From: an uncultured SAR324 cluster bacterium
GTDB taxonomy: Bacteria; SAR324; NAC60-12
Assembly (NCBI GenBank): GCA_902562015.1
Contig: CACERX010000002.1
Location: forward strand, 43,992 to 107,991
Length of the DNA stretch: 64,000 nucleotides
Reading direction: 5' to 3'
Part shown: positions 55,104 to 63,832 of the stretch, in pieces
How positions within the stretch are numbered: position 1 is the first letter of the stretch
How the letters are laid out: each line of letters begins with the position of its first letter
Program-made: the position numbers and the translations under genes
The notes under the pieces: model-generated
The model's database searches: none
Told to the model about the DNA's origin: nothing
Seen by the model: only the letters and a program-made list of their open reading frames with translations

Positions 55104-55472
55104 CGCAACCCCTGTAATTGCAAGTTTTTGCGAGAGTGGCCCCCTATTTGTCTGCAATTTCTGTCTGCATTCTAGTCATATAATTTCTTATATATGGCTA
55201 CTCCAGTGTCAAGAGTTCCTTCTCCAGAAAGGTGCAAATAATGCTCTGCACTGGCATAATATTGCGGTCACACTACTTTGATCTCCTGTCAGTAAACCCC
55301 ACTAATTCTTCATAGTTAGACATCCAACTGCAAAAACCGTAATCTATAAGCAGGAGAGCGTCTGGTAATATGACTGATACGTGCAGATCCAATTCATCGT
55401 ATTCTAGAGTTTTAAGTGAAACGATGGCTAAGCAGGACTACTATACAATAAACACATTAAAATTATTAGATA
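55104..55472. other. Region after tRNA-Leu with tRNA-like fragment
   Basis: No gene is visible in these 369 bases. GCGAGAGTGG at 55131-55140 repeats the first ten bases of the tRNA just upstream. The stretch TGTAATTGCAAG just before it is partly matched near 57640. The minus strand around 55200-55320 has short broken coding-like frames that could be an integrase remnant, but I cannot confirm this. The typA promoter must lie at the right end. Confidence 0.35.
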
Positions 55473-57302
55473 ATGGAAAACGGTATCTTAAATAATAATA
55501 TACGTAATATAGCTATCATTGCCCATGTTGACCATGGGAAAACAACCCTCGTTGATCAATTGTTCAGACAAAGCGGTCTATTTCGTGATAATGAGTCTGT
55601 GGAGGAGCGTATTATGGACAGCATGGATCTGGAACGTGAAAGAGGAATTACCATTGCTGCAAAAAACTGCTCAGTGACCTGGAATGATACTAAAATCAAT
55701 ATCCTTGACACACCGGGGCATGCAGATTTTGGTGGAGAGGTGGAGCGTGCCTTGATGATGGTTGATGGTGTTATTCTTCTTGTTGATGCCTCAGAAGGTC
55801 CATTGCCACAAACCCGGTTTGTTTTGAAAAAAGCTCTTGAAGGTCAGAAAAAAGTGTTGGTAGTAGTCAATAAAATTGATCGTCAGGATGCACGTCCTGT
55901 TGAAGTTCTTGATGAAATATATGATTTGTTCATTGATCTTGATGCTAACGAGGAACAATTGGAATTCCCTATCTTGTACGCGATCGGCAAAGATGGAATA
56001 GCCAAATATGAATTGGAAGATCAGTCTACTAATCTGCATCCGTTATTTGATACAATTATTAAGGAACTACCTGCTCCAAAACATACTCTGGAGGAACCTT
56101 TTCAGATGCTGGTTGCTGATCTTGACTACTCTGATTATCTGGGACAATTAGCAATTGGACGTGTTGCAAATGGTACTGCTGCCAAAAACGAACAGTTGGT
56201 TTGTATTAGTGAAGGAGCCAAGGAGAATACCTTGCGGGCCAGCAAAGTTCAAGTTTATGAAGGATTTATCATGAAGGAAGTGGAGAAAATTGAACCTGGA
56301 GAAATAATGATCTTGGCAGGCATAGAAAATGTCCGTATTGGAGATACAATCTGCACAAAAGAACGGCCTAAAGCATTGAAAAGGATTAGTGTTGATGAGC
56401 CTACAATCTCTATGTTTTTCTACACCAACACTTCACCTTTTGCTGGTCAGGAGGGGAAACTGGTTCAGTCAAATAAAATTAAAGAAAGGCTATACAAAGA
56501 AACCCTCTCTAATGTTTCGCTGCAATTTGAAGAAACAACAGATGCAGAACGCTTTCTGGTCAAAGGCAGGGGTGAATTGCAAATGGCTATTCTTATCGAA
56601 ACCATGCGGCGGGAAGGATTTGAACTCGCTGTTGGTCGACCTGAAGTGATATACAAGGAAGAAAATGGAGAACGTCTGGAACCTATAGAACATGTTTATT
56701 TGGATTGCGAAGAAGGTTTTCTGGGTGTCGTTTCAGAAAAATTATCTAAACGAAAAGGTAGAATGATCCACCTTGTTAATCACGGGTCAGGCAGGATACA
56801 AGTACAGTTTAACATACCATCACGTGGATTAATCGGTTACCGCAATGAGTTTTTGACTGATACTCGGGGAACCGGAATTATGAACTCTTATCTTTCCGGA
56901 TATGAACCTTATCGTGGTGATTTCCCAATACGCTTTACTGGATCGATTGTGTCAGATCGTAAGGGTAAAGGTGTGCCGTATGCGCTTTTCAATTTGGAAC
57001 CACGAGGTATTTTATTTATTACTGCAGGTGAATGTGTCTATGAGGGCATGATAATTGGCGAACATAACCGGGATTCAGATCTGAATGTAAATCCGTGCAA
57101 AGAAAAGAAACTCACCAATCACCGTGCTTCAGGAAAAGACGAAAATGTTGTATTGACTCCAATTATTCCGATGACGCTGGAGCGAGCGATTGAATTCATA
57201 CGTGAGGGTGAGATTGTGGAAGTTACTCCGGAAAATATCCGATTACGCAAGGTGTTGCTTTCTGCAAAAGGCAGGCATACTGCCCGACAACCTAAACTTT
57301 GA
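55473..57302 (+). CDS. typA: Translational GTPase TypA/BipA
   Basis: A 609-residue GTPase. G1 is AHVDHGKTT, G2 RGITIAAKN, G3 DTPGHADFGGEVER and G4 NKIDR; the elongation-factor-like domains follow, with the BipA-specific C-terminus containing PSRGLIGYRNEFLTDTRG and LTNHRASGKDENVVLTP. It acts on the ribosome in 50S assembly and stress adaptation. The length is normal. It lies between tRNA-Leu and a degenerate copy of the tRNA 3' end. Confidence 0.95.
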   Translation: MENGILNNNIRNIAIIAHVDHGKTTLVDQLFRQSGLFRDNESVEERIMDSMDLERERGITIAAKNCSVTWNDTKINILDTPGHADFGGEVERALMMVDGVILLVDASEGPLPQTRFVLKKALEGQKKVLVVVNKIDRQDARPVEVLDEIYDLFIDLDANEEQLEFPILYAIGKDGIAKYELEDQSTNLHPLFDTIIKELPAPKHTLEEPFQMLVADLDYSDYLGQLAIGRVANGTAAKNEQLVCISEGAKENTLRASKVQVYEGFIMKEVEKIEPGEIMILAGIENVRIGDTICTKERPKALKRISVDEPTISMFFYTNTSPFAGQEGKLVQSNKIKERLYKETLSNVSLQFEETTDAERFLVKGRGELQMAILIETMRREGFELAVGRPEVIYKEENGERLEPIEHVYLDCEEGFLGVVSEKLSKRKGRMIHLVNHGSGRIQVQFNIPSRGLIGYRNEFLTDTRGTGIMNSYLSGYEPYRGDFPIRFTGSIVSDRKGKGVPYALFNLEPRGILFITAGECVYEGMIIGEHNRDSDLNVNPCKEKKLTNHRASGKDENVVLTPIIPMTLERAIEFIREGEIVEVTPENIRLRKVLLSAKGRHTARQPKL

Positions 57303-57679
57303 TTCCTCCTAGCTTAAGAAATTTTTCGTAAAGGGATTGCTATAGAAGTTGAACCAGTTTACGAGTAAAATATCAGTATTCATTATCCATAGACAATATA
57401 CACTAGGCCTCCAGTAACGACTAGAACTTTGATTATTTTTTAGCCTTCGAGGTAAGACTGGAACTTGAGGACAACCAATGCCGTTTGTTCATTTTTCCCA
57501 TGTCTGTCCTTTCTATTTTATAGTATCATTTTTCTGCATTCAAGTGCTTTGTCTGAATTTTTCTGCATCAATTAAGATGGTAATTTACTGATATTACCAG
57601 GGTAGAAAGGATTAGAGACCCCATTCTCGCACCACGAAAATGTTGTAATTTCAGAGGATGCGATCCATAATTTTTAGGA
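57303..57679. other. Intergenic region with a degenerate tRNA-Leu 3' end
   Basis: No gene is visible. Around 57618-57635 the sequence CATTCTCGCACCACG repeats the acceptor-CCA end of the tRNA-Leu located 2.5 kb upstream (55091-55105), and the next 25 bases remain partly alike (TGTAATT, then TGCGA). It resembles an attachment-site remnant. The rest shows no recognisable features. Confidence 0.5.
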
Positions 57680-58375
57680 TTAAAATATTTCTTCACGAAA
57701 ATAAGGACTCTCTGTAATTTCTTCATCATTGGTTGAAACTAAATAAGCATTCTTTTTTTTAGCAAAAACTATAGATTTATACACAGCTCCATCTTTCATG
57801 TGTAAAGCACAACCCCCATCAATAGCGTTACAATTTTCTATATCACCTCCATTTAAAAATTTGTTTAAAGAAGGTTTTCTCTGAGGTTCTTCGTCATAAT
57901 GAGGACAACAACATCCTTGAACAAATCCCAGACAGTTAATAATTTTTAATTCATCTTCCCATGAATCAGTAATTCCGTATTCAAACCAACAAATTGCGCC
58001 TGCACTCACTCCACACATTATGGTTCCTGCATCATAAGCTTGTTTTAGTATCTTTTCTAATCCCCAGTCTTTCCAAACAGCAAGCATACTTTTAGTATTA
58101 CCTCCTCCAACAAAAATTATATCTTGAGATAGACAAAGCTCTTCTAGATTAGGTGTGCGTTTAAAAAAATCTAAATGGGAAGGGGAACAATTTAATTTAC
58201 TAAATGTAGAGTAAAAATTTACTTTATAGGCTTCATTGTCCCCGGTGGCAGTGGGGATGAAACAAATTTTTGGTCTTACTTCTTCAGACTGATTTATGAT
58301 GTATTTCTCAATTATTCCTTCACCTGGATTCCTACCAAAACCACCCCCACCAATAGCTATAATTTGTTTAATCAT
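57680..58375 (-). CDS. Peptidase E-like serine peptidase (S51)
   Basis: A 231-residue protein of the class I glutamine-amidotransferase-like fold. Motifs are IIAIGGGGFGR, DIIFVGGGNT and the nucleophile serine in CGVSAGAICWFE; the late GGCALHMKDG fits the S51 family. PepE cleaves aspartyl dipeptides in the cytosol. It is the last of four leftward genes that include the M6 protease, 26 bases after the propeptide-like gene, suggesting final breakdown of peptides produced outside. Confidence 0.83.
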   Translation of the reverse strand: MIKQIIAIGGGGFGRNPGEGIIEKYIINQSEEVRPKICFIPTATGDNEAYKVNFYSTFSKLNCSPSHLDFFKRTPNLEELCLSQDIIFVGGGNTKSMLAVWKDWGLEKILKQAYDAGTIMCGVSAGAICWFEYGITDSWEDELKIINCLGFVQGCCCPHYDEEPQRKPSLNKFLNGGDIENCNAIDGGCALHMKDGAVYKSIVFAKKKNAYLVSTNDEEITESPYFREEIF

Positions 58376-58401
58376 TTTAATTTATTTTACTTTACCATTG
58401 T

Positions 58402-58836
58402 CTATTGATTAACTGATTCCCTTTGTTTTTCTAAGATTCCCTGAAGATGTTTTCTTGCATCTTTTCGTTTTTGCCTCCAAATCTTCACCAGATTAAGTTT
58501 AGTCATATTTAAAATACGTGTACTGGGTTTAGATGTTTCTTCTCCTGCAACAAAAATTACCCCAGTAGAAACAAGTTGTTTTTTACTTTCAATCAATGAA
58601 ATTTTTGCATATTCAAAATAACCCGATTCCATATTTCTGAACAAAAGCGTCCCCTTTTCCGATTCCCACCAACTGTAATATTCATCTCCTCTTAGATATG
58701 CTTTGAATTCAGCTCCATTTGGTTGAGTAATTTTCAATAGCCTAGGTAAGGCAGGTACCGCAAATAGGTCTCCAAAAACAGCGAAATATATGGTCATTGC
58801 AAGAAATAAATTTTTAATGATTTTAATCTGAAACAT
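58402..58836 (-). CDS. Secreted propeptide-like protein, separated from its M6 protease
   Basis: A 144-residue protein with a signal peptide (NLFLAMTIYFAVFGDLFA). The mature start ITQPNGAEFKAYLRGDEYYSWWE, followed by GTLLFRNMESGYFEYA, closely resembles the N-terminal propeptide of M6 (InhA-like) metalloproteases. The adjacent M6 gene, 8 bases upstream in the operon, lacks such a region. It may therefore act in trans as inhibitor or folding helper. The tail is basic and helical. The family match is by eye. Confidence 0.7.
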   Translation of the reverse strand: MFQIKIIKNLFLAMTIYFAVFGDLFAVPALPRLLKITQPNGAEFKAYLRGDEYYSWWESEKGTLLFRNMESGYFEYAKISLIESKKQLVSTGVIFVAGEETSKPSTRILNMTKLNLVKIWRQKRKDARKHLQGILEKQRESVNQ

Positions 58837-58844
58837 TGTGATTT

Positions 58845-60332
58845 TTAAAAGCTTACGTCAAAAGTCATTGAGTCGCCTGCAGCCGAAATGTTATTGATCG
58901 TGATCCCGGATGAAGTTTCTGTATAAGTTTTTGAATTAGGATTTGTGCTGTTGCTGAATTCTGTCTTGTTACCACTAAAAAATAGATTGGTCTGCTTACC
59001 ATTGTGAGACCCTAAATCTAAACCAGCATCTGCTGCTTCTTCAAGGTCAACCAATTTATGAGTATAGTCAGAATTGCCTGACTGGTTTTCATCAATATGC
59101 CAAATTGCAATTCCACTGGTGTCCTCATTTCCTCCGATCATATAATCTAACCCTGCTTGATATCCATCGTGGCCAATATTTTCCAGCATGAAAAATTCTT
59201 TGGTTTTGCCTGATATATTTATAATTTTTGTATTAAAATTAGTATGGGTTGTGTGATACAGAGTTACTGATGAAGTGTTGGATGTAATGTTATCGGGGGT
59301 CTTAAAGATTACGCCATTATAATTTGCAGTATTCCCATACCAATTATAGCACCAGCTCCCACCAGATTTGTACTTATTCCAAGCTATTAAATGAGCTGGA
59401 GAGGCTCCAGGGTTTTCACCTTGTTTCCTCCCCCAACTACCACCGCTCATTAGTCCAAATGAACCAATTCCAGCACCTGTAGATGAGGTGTCATAGAGAT
59501 CTGGATAACAGAAAATTGCATGTCCCAGCTCGTGTGCTATGATACCAATTGTCGCGTCATTGTTCCATTGTCTTTCTCCAAAAGTTGAGTATCCCTGATA
59601 ACCGCACTCTCCTATTTTGTATCCATCAAAAGTTTCATTGGTCACTAAACAACTTGCATGGGCCCAAATTCCTGGGACACCGCCAGCAGCAGACTCACCA
59701 CCTGCGACAATGAACATTACCTGTAGTTCTTTTTTACTTAAATGACCATCGGAATCTGCATCATATGCGGAAAAATTAATATATGGATCTGCCTTTCCAA
59801 GAGCATCTACAAACCATGGTGCTGCACTAATGCCATTTTCTTTTCCGGGAACTACGAAATTTGGATGATTACCGCTCAGGCTGACAGTTATGATACCGTC
59901 GTTATATGTGCCTTGGGTTTCCTCTGCGGGGTAGACCATTAACTTCCCGTAAGATACTTCCTGCCAATATTCATTAAGCTGTCCTGAATTATTTCCAAAA
60001 ATTTTGTTAGCCCAGCAGCTTGTCTCACTCTTAAAGGACTGATGTCCGAAAGGATCTCCATAACTTTGCTGATTGACGCTGCCTTCGAATGTAATTTGAA
60101 TGATAACTAAGTTGATTTTCAATCCGCCACTTGAGACAGAGCTTGGAACAGAAGGAGCCGAAAAAGTTGTACAGTCTTCCTGCACTACTATTGTGTTCGA
60201 CTCGGTTCCATCCTCTACTATTCCAGTGACGATGGCAAACTCTTCGGCCTGATCATAATGACAACTGTTTATTCCAGCAATTAAAAACATTAAGAAAATT
60301 AAGCAAACGAATTTGTTCACGGAAAAGCTCAT
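58845..60332 (-). CDS. M6-family metalloprotease lipoprotein
   Basis: A 495-residue secreted protease with lipobox INSC near residue 24. The zinc site is HELGHAIFCYPDLYD, and SFGLMSGGSW contains the Met-turn. A calcium-loop-like DADSDGHLSKKEL lies before it. The C-terminal third is a beta-rich domain ending DSMTFDVSF. Cysteine pairs suggest an extracytoplasmic fold. The typical long propeptide is absent from this gene but appears as the next one. It is the second gene of a four-gene leftward operon. Confidence 0.88.
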   Translation of the reverse strand: MSFSVNKFVCLIFLMFLIAGINSCHYDQAEEFAIVTGIVEDGTESNTIVVQEDCTTFSAPSVPSSVSSGGLKINLVIIQITFEGSVNQQSYGDPFGHQSFKSETSCWANKIFGNNSGQLNEYWQEVSYGKLMVYPAEETQGTYNDGIITVSLSGNHPNFVVPGKENGISAAPWFVDALGKADPYINFSAYDADSDGHLSKKELQVMFIVAGGESAAGGVPGIWAHASCLVTNETFDGYKIGECGYQGYSTFGERQWNNDATIGIIAHELGHAIFCYPDLYDTSSTGAGIGSFGLMSGGSWGRKQGENPGASPAHLIAWNKYKSGGSWCYNWYGNTANYNGVIFKTPDNITSNTSSVTLYHTTHTNFNTKIINISGKTKEFFMLENIGHDGYQAGLDYMIGGNEDTSGIAIWHIDENQSGNSDYTHKLVDLEEAADAGLDLGSHNGKQTNLFFSGNKTEFSNSTNPNSKTYTETSSGITINNISAAGDSMTFDVSF

Positions 60333-60334
60333 TT

Positions 60335-60943
60335 CTAGAATCCAATACCTACGTTGATGATGGTGGCACTATAATCGTCCGCCTCGGATTTATACTTGTG
60401 CCTGATCTTGCTTGTTTTCTGATGATAACTAGTTTTCAAGTCAAAAGAATCTGTGATTGGAATGTTAATAAACAAAATGTATTGCATTGCAAAACCCCTA
60501 TAGAAATATGTTTCACAAAAGCTGCATTCCAGTTCATCGTTACCAAACCCATATCCAAATCCAAAATATTTCCAAAACCATCCTCTATCTTCATTTGCAC
60601 CTGTAGCACCATAAGTCAGGTCATAAAGGGTTGTTTTCAATTTAACTTCTTCAGAGGTATTTTTGATCTTTGTTTCATAGCTTTCATAACCGAAACCCCA
60701 ACGGGTGAAGCCCACGTTTAAAATATAACCCTGGTTTTCGTCGGCTATAAATTCGTTGCCGTTATAATCTTTGCCAGAGAATTGATAGCTAAATGGAAAG
60801 TAAAAATTGAAATTGATTGAAGTTGCTCTACTCGTATTTGGGGAACTTGAGGTTGGGCTTGAAATTGCCCCTGGCAGATATTGAGAATAAGCTTGGAATT
60901 CCCAAAAAAATAAAATACCAGCAAGAGCTATCCATGCTCTCAT
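60335..60943 (-). CDS. Small outer-membrane barrel-like protein
   Basis: A 202-residue protein with a signal peptide (ALAGILFFWEFQAYS) and strand-like repeats (GYILNVGFTRWGFGYESYE, WFWKYFGFGYGFG) ending in NVGIGF, as in OmpA/OmpW-like eight-strand barrels. No named family is recognised. It leads the protease operon, its stop lying 2 bases before the M6 start, and may take part in export or display of the protease. Confidence 0.6.
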   Translation of the reverse strand: MRAWIALAGILFFWEFQAYSQYLPGAISSPTSSSPNTSRATSINFNFYFPFSYQFSGKDYNGNEFIADENQGYILNVGFTRWGFGYESYETKIKNTSEEVKLKTTLYDLTYGATGANEDRGWFWKYFGFGYGFGNDELECSFCETYFYRGFAMQYILFINIPITDSFDLKTSYHQKTSKIRHKYKSEADDYSATIINVGIGF

Positions 60944-61262
60944 ATTTACTAAAATCAGGGAAATAGAAGTGTGTTCTATTGATTATATTAAGGGTTATTA
61001 TTTGTCCGTATGCTTTATGCATATCGTGTGCATATCTTATTCACTGTCATGCAATTTATGAATTTGCATACAACTTATTTGTGGAATATGTATCTGATAT
61101 TAAAAAAGTGTGGGGGGATTCCTCCTCTTCTTGTTAGAGGCCTCAAGTCATATGTTGCTTGTTTACTCTTAAGTTTTTCTTGTTTTGGTGATTAATTATG
61201 TAAAAGTAAAATTGCTTCTTGAAATTAAAAGCAGTAATTTGAAAAAAAGTTAGTTTAGGGAA
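60944..61262. other. Divergent intergenic region
   Basis: These 319 bases separate the leftward protease operon from a rightward small lipoprotein gene and should carry both promoters. I see no reliable gene; a 61-codon frame at 61010-61195 lacks a ribosome site and any family likeness. GAGGCCTC near 61137 is a short palindrome. Confidence 0.4.
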
Positions 61263-61652
61263 ATGAAGGCGGTACGAAATAATTTATTGGGGTTATTTTT
61301 AATGATGCTGTTGATGAGCAGTTGCAGAAGTATGGATTCTAATTACAGATACCCTACAGCGAAACAGCAGCGAGTGCTGGAACTTTGTGCGCTAGTTTTT
61401 ACTGAACCGTATTACCAGCACATTTCACCTTCCAGAAAAGTTAAGCTTAACAGGTTGAGAACAACTTCCTGGGGATTCTGGGCAACATTCGCTGATGGTC
61501 GTACATACAAAGTGCCGATTGATTCAGAACTCCCTGAAGGGGAAAATTATTATTGTAACTACCGACCTTCGCCTACTCCATGTGCATCACGCAATGACTG
61601 GGATGAAAGATGTAATTGGGATCAAACTTATCATCCCAACCGCTTTCAGTAG
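61263..61652 (+). CDS. Small lipoprotein
   Basis: A 129-residue protein with lipobox LMSSC near residue 21. The mature part has a conserved-looking core (TTSWGFWATFADGRTYKVPI) and several C-terminal cysteines (NYYCNYRPSPTPCASRND, ERCNW) likely to form disulphides. No family is recognised. It stands alone. Confidence 0.6.
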   Translation: MKAVRNNLLGLFLMMLLMSSCRSMDSNYRYPTAKQQRVLELCALVFTEPYYQHISPSRKVKLNRLRTTSWGFWATFADGRTYKVPIDSELPEGENYYCNYRPSPTPCASRNDWDERCNWDQTYHPNRFQ

Positions 61653-61670
61653 AATTATTATACTTATTTT

Positions 61671-62699
61671 CTATTCATAAACTGAAACATCAAGATCTGA
61701 GGCAATAACTGCTATGGTGTCCCAGTGTTTAACAGGGGTACGTCCAGCGGTGGTTATAAGCATGCCTTCAATTTTAGAAGTTATTTCCACTGCTGGGGAA
61801 TCGATTTCAGTCAAACTGTGTATACGTCCTATAAGCTGGTTTTTATTAACTTGTTCTCCCAGTTCAATCAACGGCTCGTATAGTCCTTCATTTGGAGACA
61901 TCAGATAACCTCCTTTTTCTGGAGTTTCCATGAAACGAGTTCCAGAGACTTTTTCATTATTATTTGGGAGGATTTTAAAATGACTGAGTATGTTCCGGAT
62001 TCCATTTTCAGCAATCCTAAGAGTTTTTTGACTAACAAAACCGCCTCCGCCTAGTTCCGTGGAAATGAAGATTTTTCCGGACTCCTCCACCACAGTATCC
62101 AGCATACCACTGCTGTCGAGCTCCCTGAGGACAAGACTAATTGGAGCCCCAAAACTTCGGGTCGCTGAAACAGTTTCTTTCATCTGCTGAAAATCATTAA
62201 GGTGATGTATCACTGCACATGGCTCAAAAATCATTGAACTTCCTCCGGAATGAAAATCAACAACTACGTCACTTCTCTGCACAAGCTGCTGGAAAACTAA
62301 ATCAGCAATCATCATGGTAATTGATCCCTTTGGGTCTCCCGGAAATGACCTGTTCATGTTTAGTCCATCTACCGGAGATAGCCGACTGCCGGATAGTACA
62401 GCAGGGAAATTAAGATATGGAACAATGATTACCTGTCCTTGAATATCTTCCTGATTCAGTTCATTTGCAAGCTTTCGCAAGGCGATTGGACCTTCGTATT
62501 CATCTCCATGATTTCCGCCAGTAAAAAGTACCGTCTTGCCTTTGCCATTTCTGATTACAATCAGAGGCATCATCAATGAGCCCCATCCGGAAGTGTTGGT
62601 GGAGTGAGGTATTTTCAGATATGAAACAAATTTTCCATCTGAATCAAAATTAATATCTTCGGGAATTGTGATGGACATCTTTAAATAATTGAATGTCAA
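61671..62699 (-). CDS. Succinylglutamate desuccinylase/aspartoacylase family deacylase, DoeB-like
   Basis: A 342-residue zinc-dependent deacylase. The zinc ligands lie in GGNHGDEYEGP and VVDFHSGGSS; GLNMNRSFPGDP holds the substrate arginine, and the catalytic glutamate is probably in STELGGGG. It closely resembles DoeB, which deacetylates N-alpha-acetyl-diaminobutyrate in ectoine breakdown, but no other ectoine gene is nearby, so the substrate is open. The start at 62699 overlaps the gamma-glutamylcyclotransferase gene by 4 bases. An internal ATG would give MSITIPEDINFD. Confidence 0.8.
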   Translation of the reverse strand: MTFNYLKMSITIPEDINFDSDGKFVSYLKIPHSTNTSGWGSLMMPLIVIRNGKGKTVLFTGGNHGDEYEGPIALRKLANELNQEDIQGQVIIVPYLNFPAVLSGSRLSPVDGLNMNRSFPGDPKGSITMMIADLVFQQLVQRSDVVVDFHSGGSSMIFEPCAVIHHLNDFQQMKETVSATRSFGAPISLVLRELDSSGMLDTVVEESGKIFISTELGGGGFVSQKTLRIAENGIRNILSHFKILPNNNEKVSGTRFMETPEKGGYLMSPNEGLYEPLIELGEQVNKNQLIGRIHSLTEIDSPAVEITSKIEGMLITTAGRTPVKHWDTIAVIASDLDVSVYE

Positions 62700-63130
62700 A
62701 GAGTTTCGGTAGACTCCAATTTTGAGAAATATTCTGGACTGAGGAACTCTTTGCCTTCTAAAATGTAGTTGAGATACTCTTCTGTTGGTGCAAATAATTT
62801 CCCAGTGTTGAGTGCTTTATAAGCTACTGCTGCAAAAGATTTTTTATTATTATCTAGGACTTCAATGTCATATCGTTTGTATTGTTCGGTTGCAACACCT
62901 TCGTATTTATCCAAGATTAACAAGTCTTCTTCGTTCACAGAATAAAGTATCCCCTCAACTTGATTACCAGGGGAATACATGATGTTTGCTTTACCCCCAT
63001 CATTGGAATGTTTGTTAAAGACCATCACATAATCATGAAGGATTGCGCCTGAGGGTGATGGAAACCACCCAAGTCTATCATTCATTCGCTGGGCGCTCAT
63101 ATTAGATCCAAAAGCAAAATAATTAATCAT
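62696..63130 (-). CDS. Gamma-glutamylcyclotransferase-like protein
   Basis: A 144-residue protein of the AIG2/GGCT fold. YFAFGSNMSAQRMNDR is the diagnostic N-terminal glycine loop, and LDKYEGVATEQYKRYDIEV carries the expected catalytic glutamate region. It would release pyroglutamate from gamma-glutamyl amines or peptides. It overlaps the DoeB-like gene by 4 bases and is upstream of it, suggesting a joint amine or amino-acid degradation unit. Confidence 0.85.
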   Translation of the reverse strand: MINYFAFGSNMSAQRMNDRLGWFPSPSGAILHDYVMVFNKHSNDGGKANIMYSPGNQVEGILYSVNEEDLLILDKYEGVATEQYKRYDIEVLDNNKKSFAAVAYKALNTGKLFAPTEEYLNYILEGKEFLSPEYFSKLESTETL

Positions 63131-63400
63131 TTTTCTATTTTTGTAAAAAATATGAGGGACAGAATGTAAAATATTTATCTTATCTGCAAGTTTTTTTCGT
63201 GATTATGTTTTTAATATTTGATGAAGGTGAATCCTGGTAATCAATCCAAAATTCAAAAAAACAGAATCTTTAAATCTTAATTGTTTAATCCTTTAACATT
63301 TTTCTGCTTTCTCAAGCTTGAGCCACTGAGTCAAATATGAGAAAATAACAGAAAAAAAATATTATTCAGAAAAATTGACACTTGTTTTTTTAAATAGTTA

Positions 63401-63832
63401 ATGGTCTTACCTGTATTTAGAGATTTTCTTCCCTTCAACCTAATTCAAAAGGTTCCTGTAGATAAATATTGTTGGGTAAGGTCACCTGCATGGGATTTTT
63501 TCTGGCTGCACTCAGCACTTTGGCTGGGGCTGATTATATTTGTATTCAGTGAACAGCCTTTGCTGGAAATATTTTATATGGTAGGAATGTTTCTCTTCTG
63601 GATTTCTCACCGTTTCAGTTCATTTTATATAGCATGGTGCACACGATCTTACAGAAGCGTGCGTTCTAGTCAGCCTTGGCGTTATGTGATTTTTCCAGTA
63701 ATAATTGTATTTAGTGTATTTGTTTTGCTTTTTTTACCAAAGAATGTTTTACCAGTTTCGGTTCCAGTTAGAATTTTTGGATTGCTTTTTTTGAAGCAAA
63801 GAATTCCAAATCATTATTGCAGTGATTCCTAA
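63401..63832 (+). pseudogene. Membrane protein gene fragment, apparently 3'-truncated
   Basis: A 143-codon frame with three or four membrane segments and a convincing protein-like pattern (WVRSPAWDFFWLHSALWLGL, FWISHRFSSFYIAWCTRSYRS). After about residue 123 the pattern ends in a short odd tail, exactly where it runs into the 3' end of the opposing gene. It is most likely a truncated relic of a longer membrane protein; alternatively it is a short intact gene. Confidence 0.5.

Noticed and set aside
55200..55320. Integrase C-terminus remnant on the minus strand
   Set aside because: Short broken frames hint at a recombinase end, but no catalytic Arg/His/Tyr pattern can be seen, so it is noted only as a possibility.
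61010..61195. 61-codon frame in the divergent region before the small lipoprotein
   Set aside because: There is no ribosome site, signal peptide or family likeness, and it sits in a promoter region.
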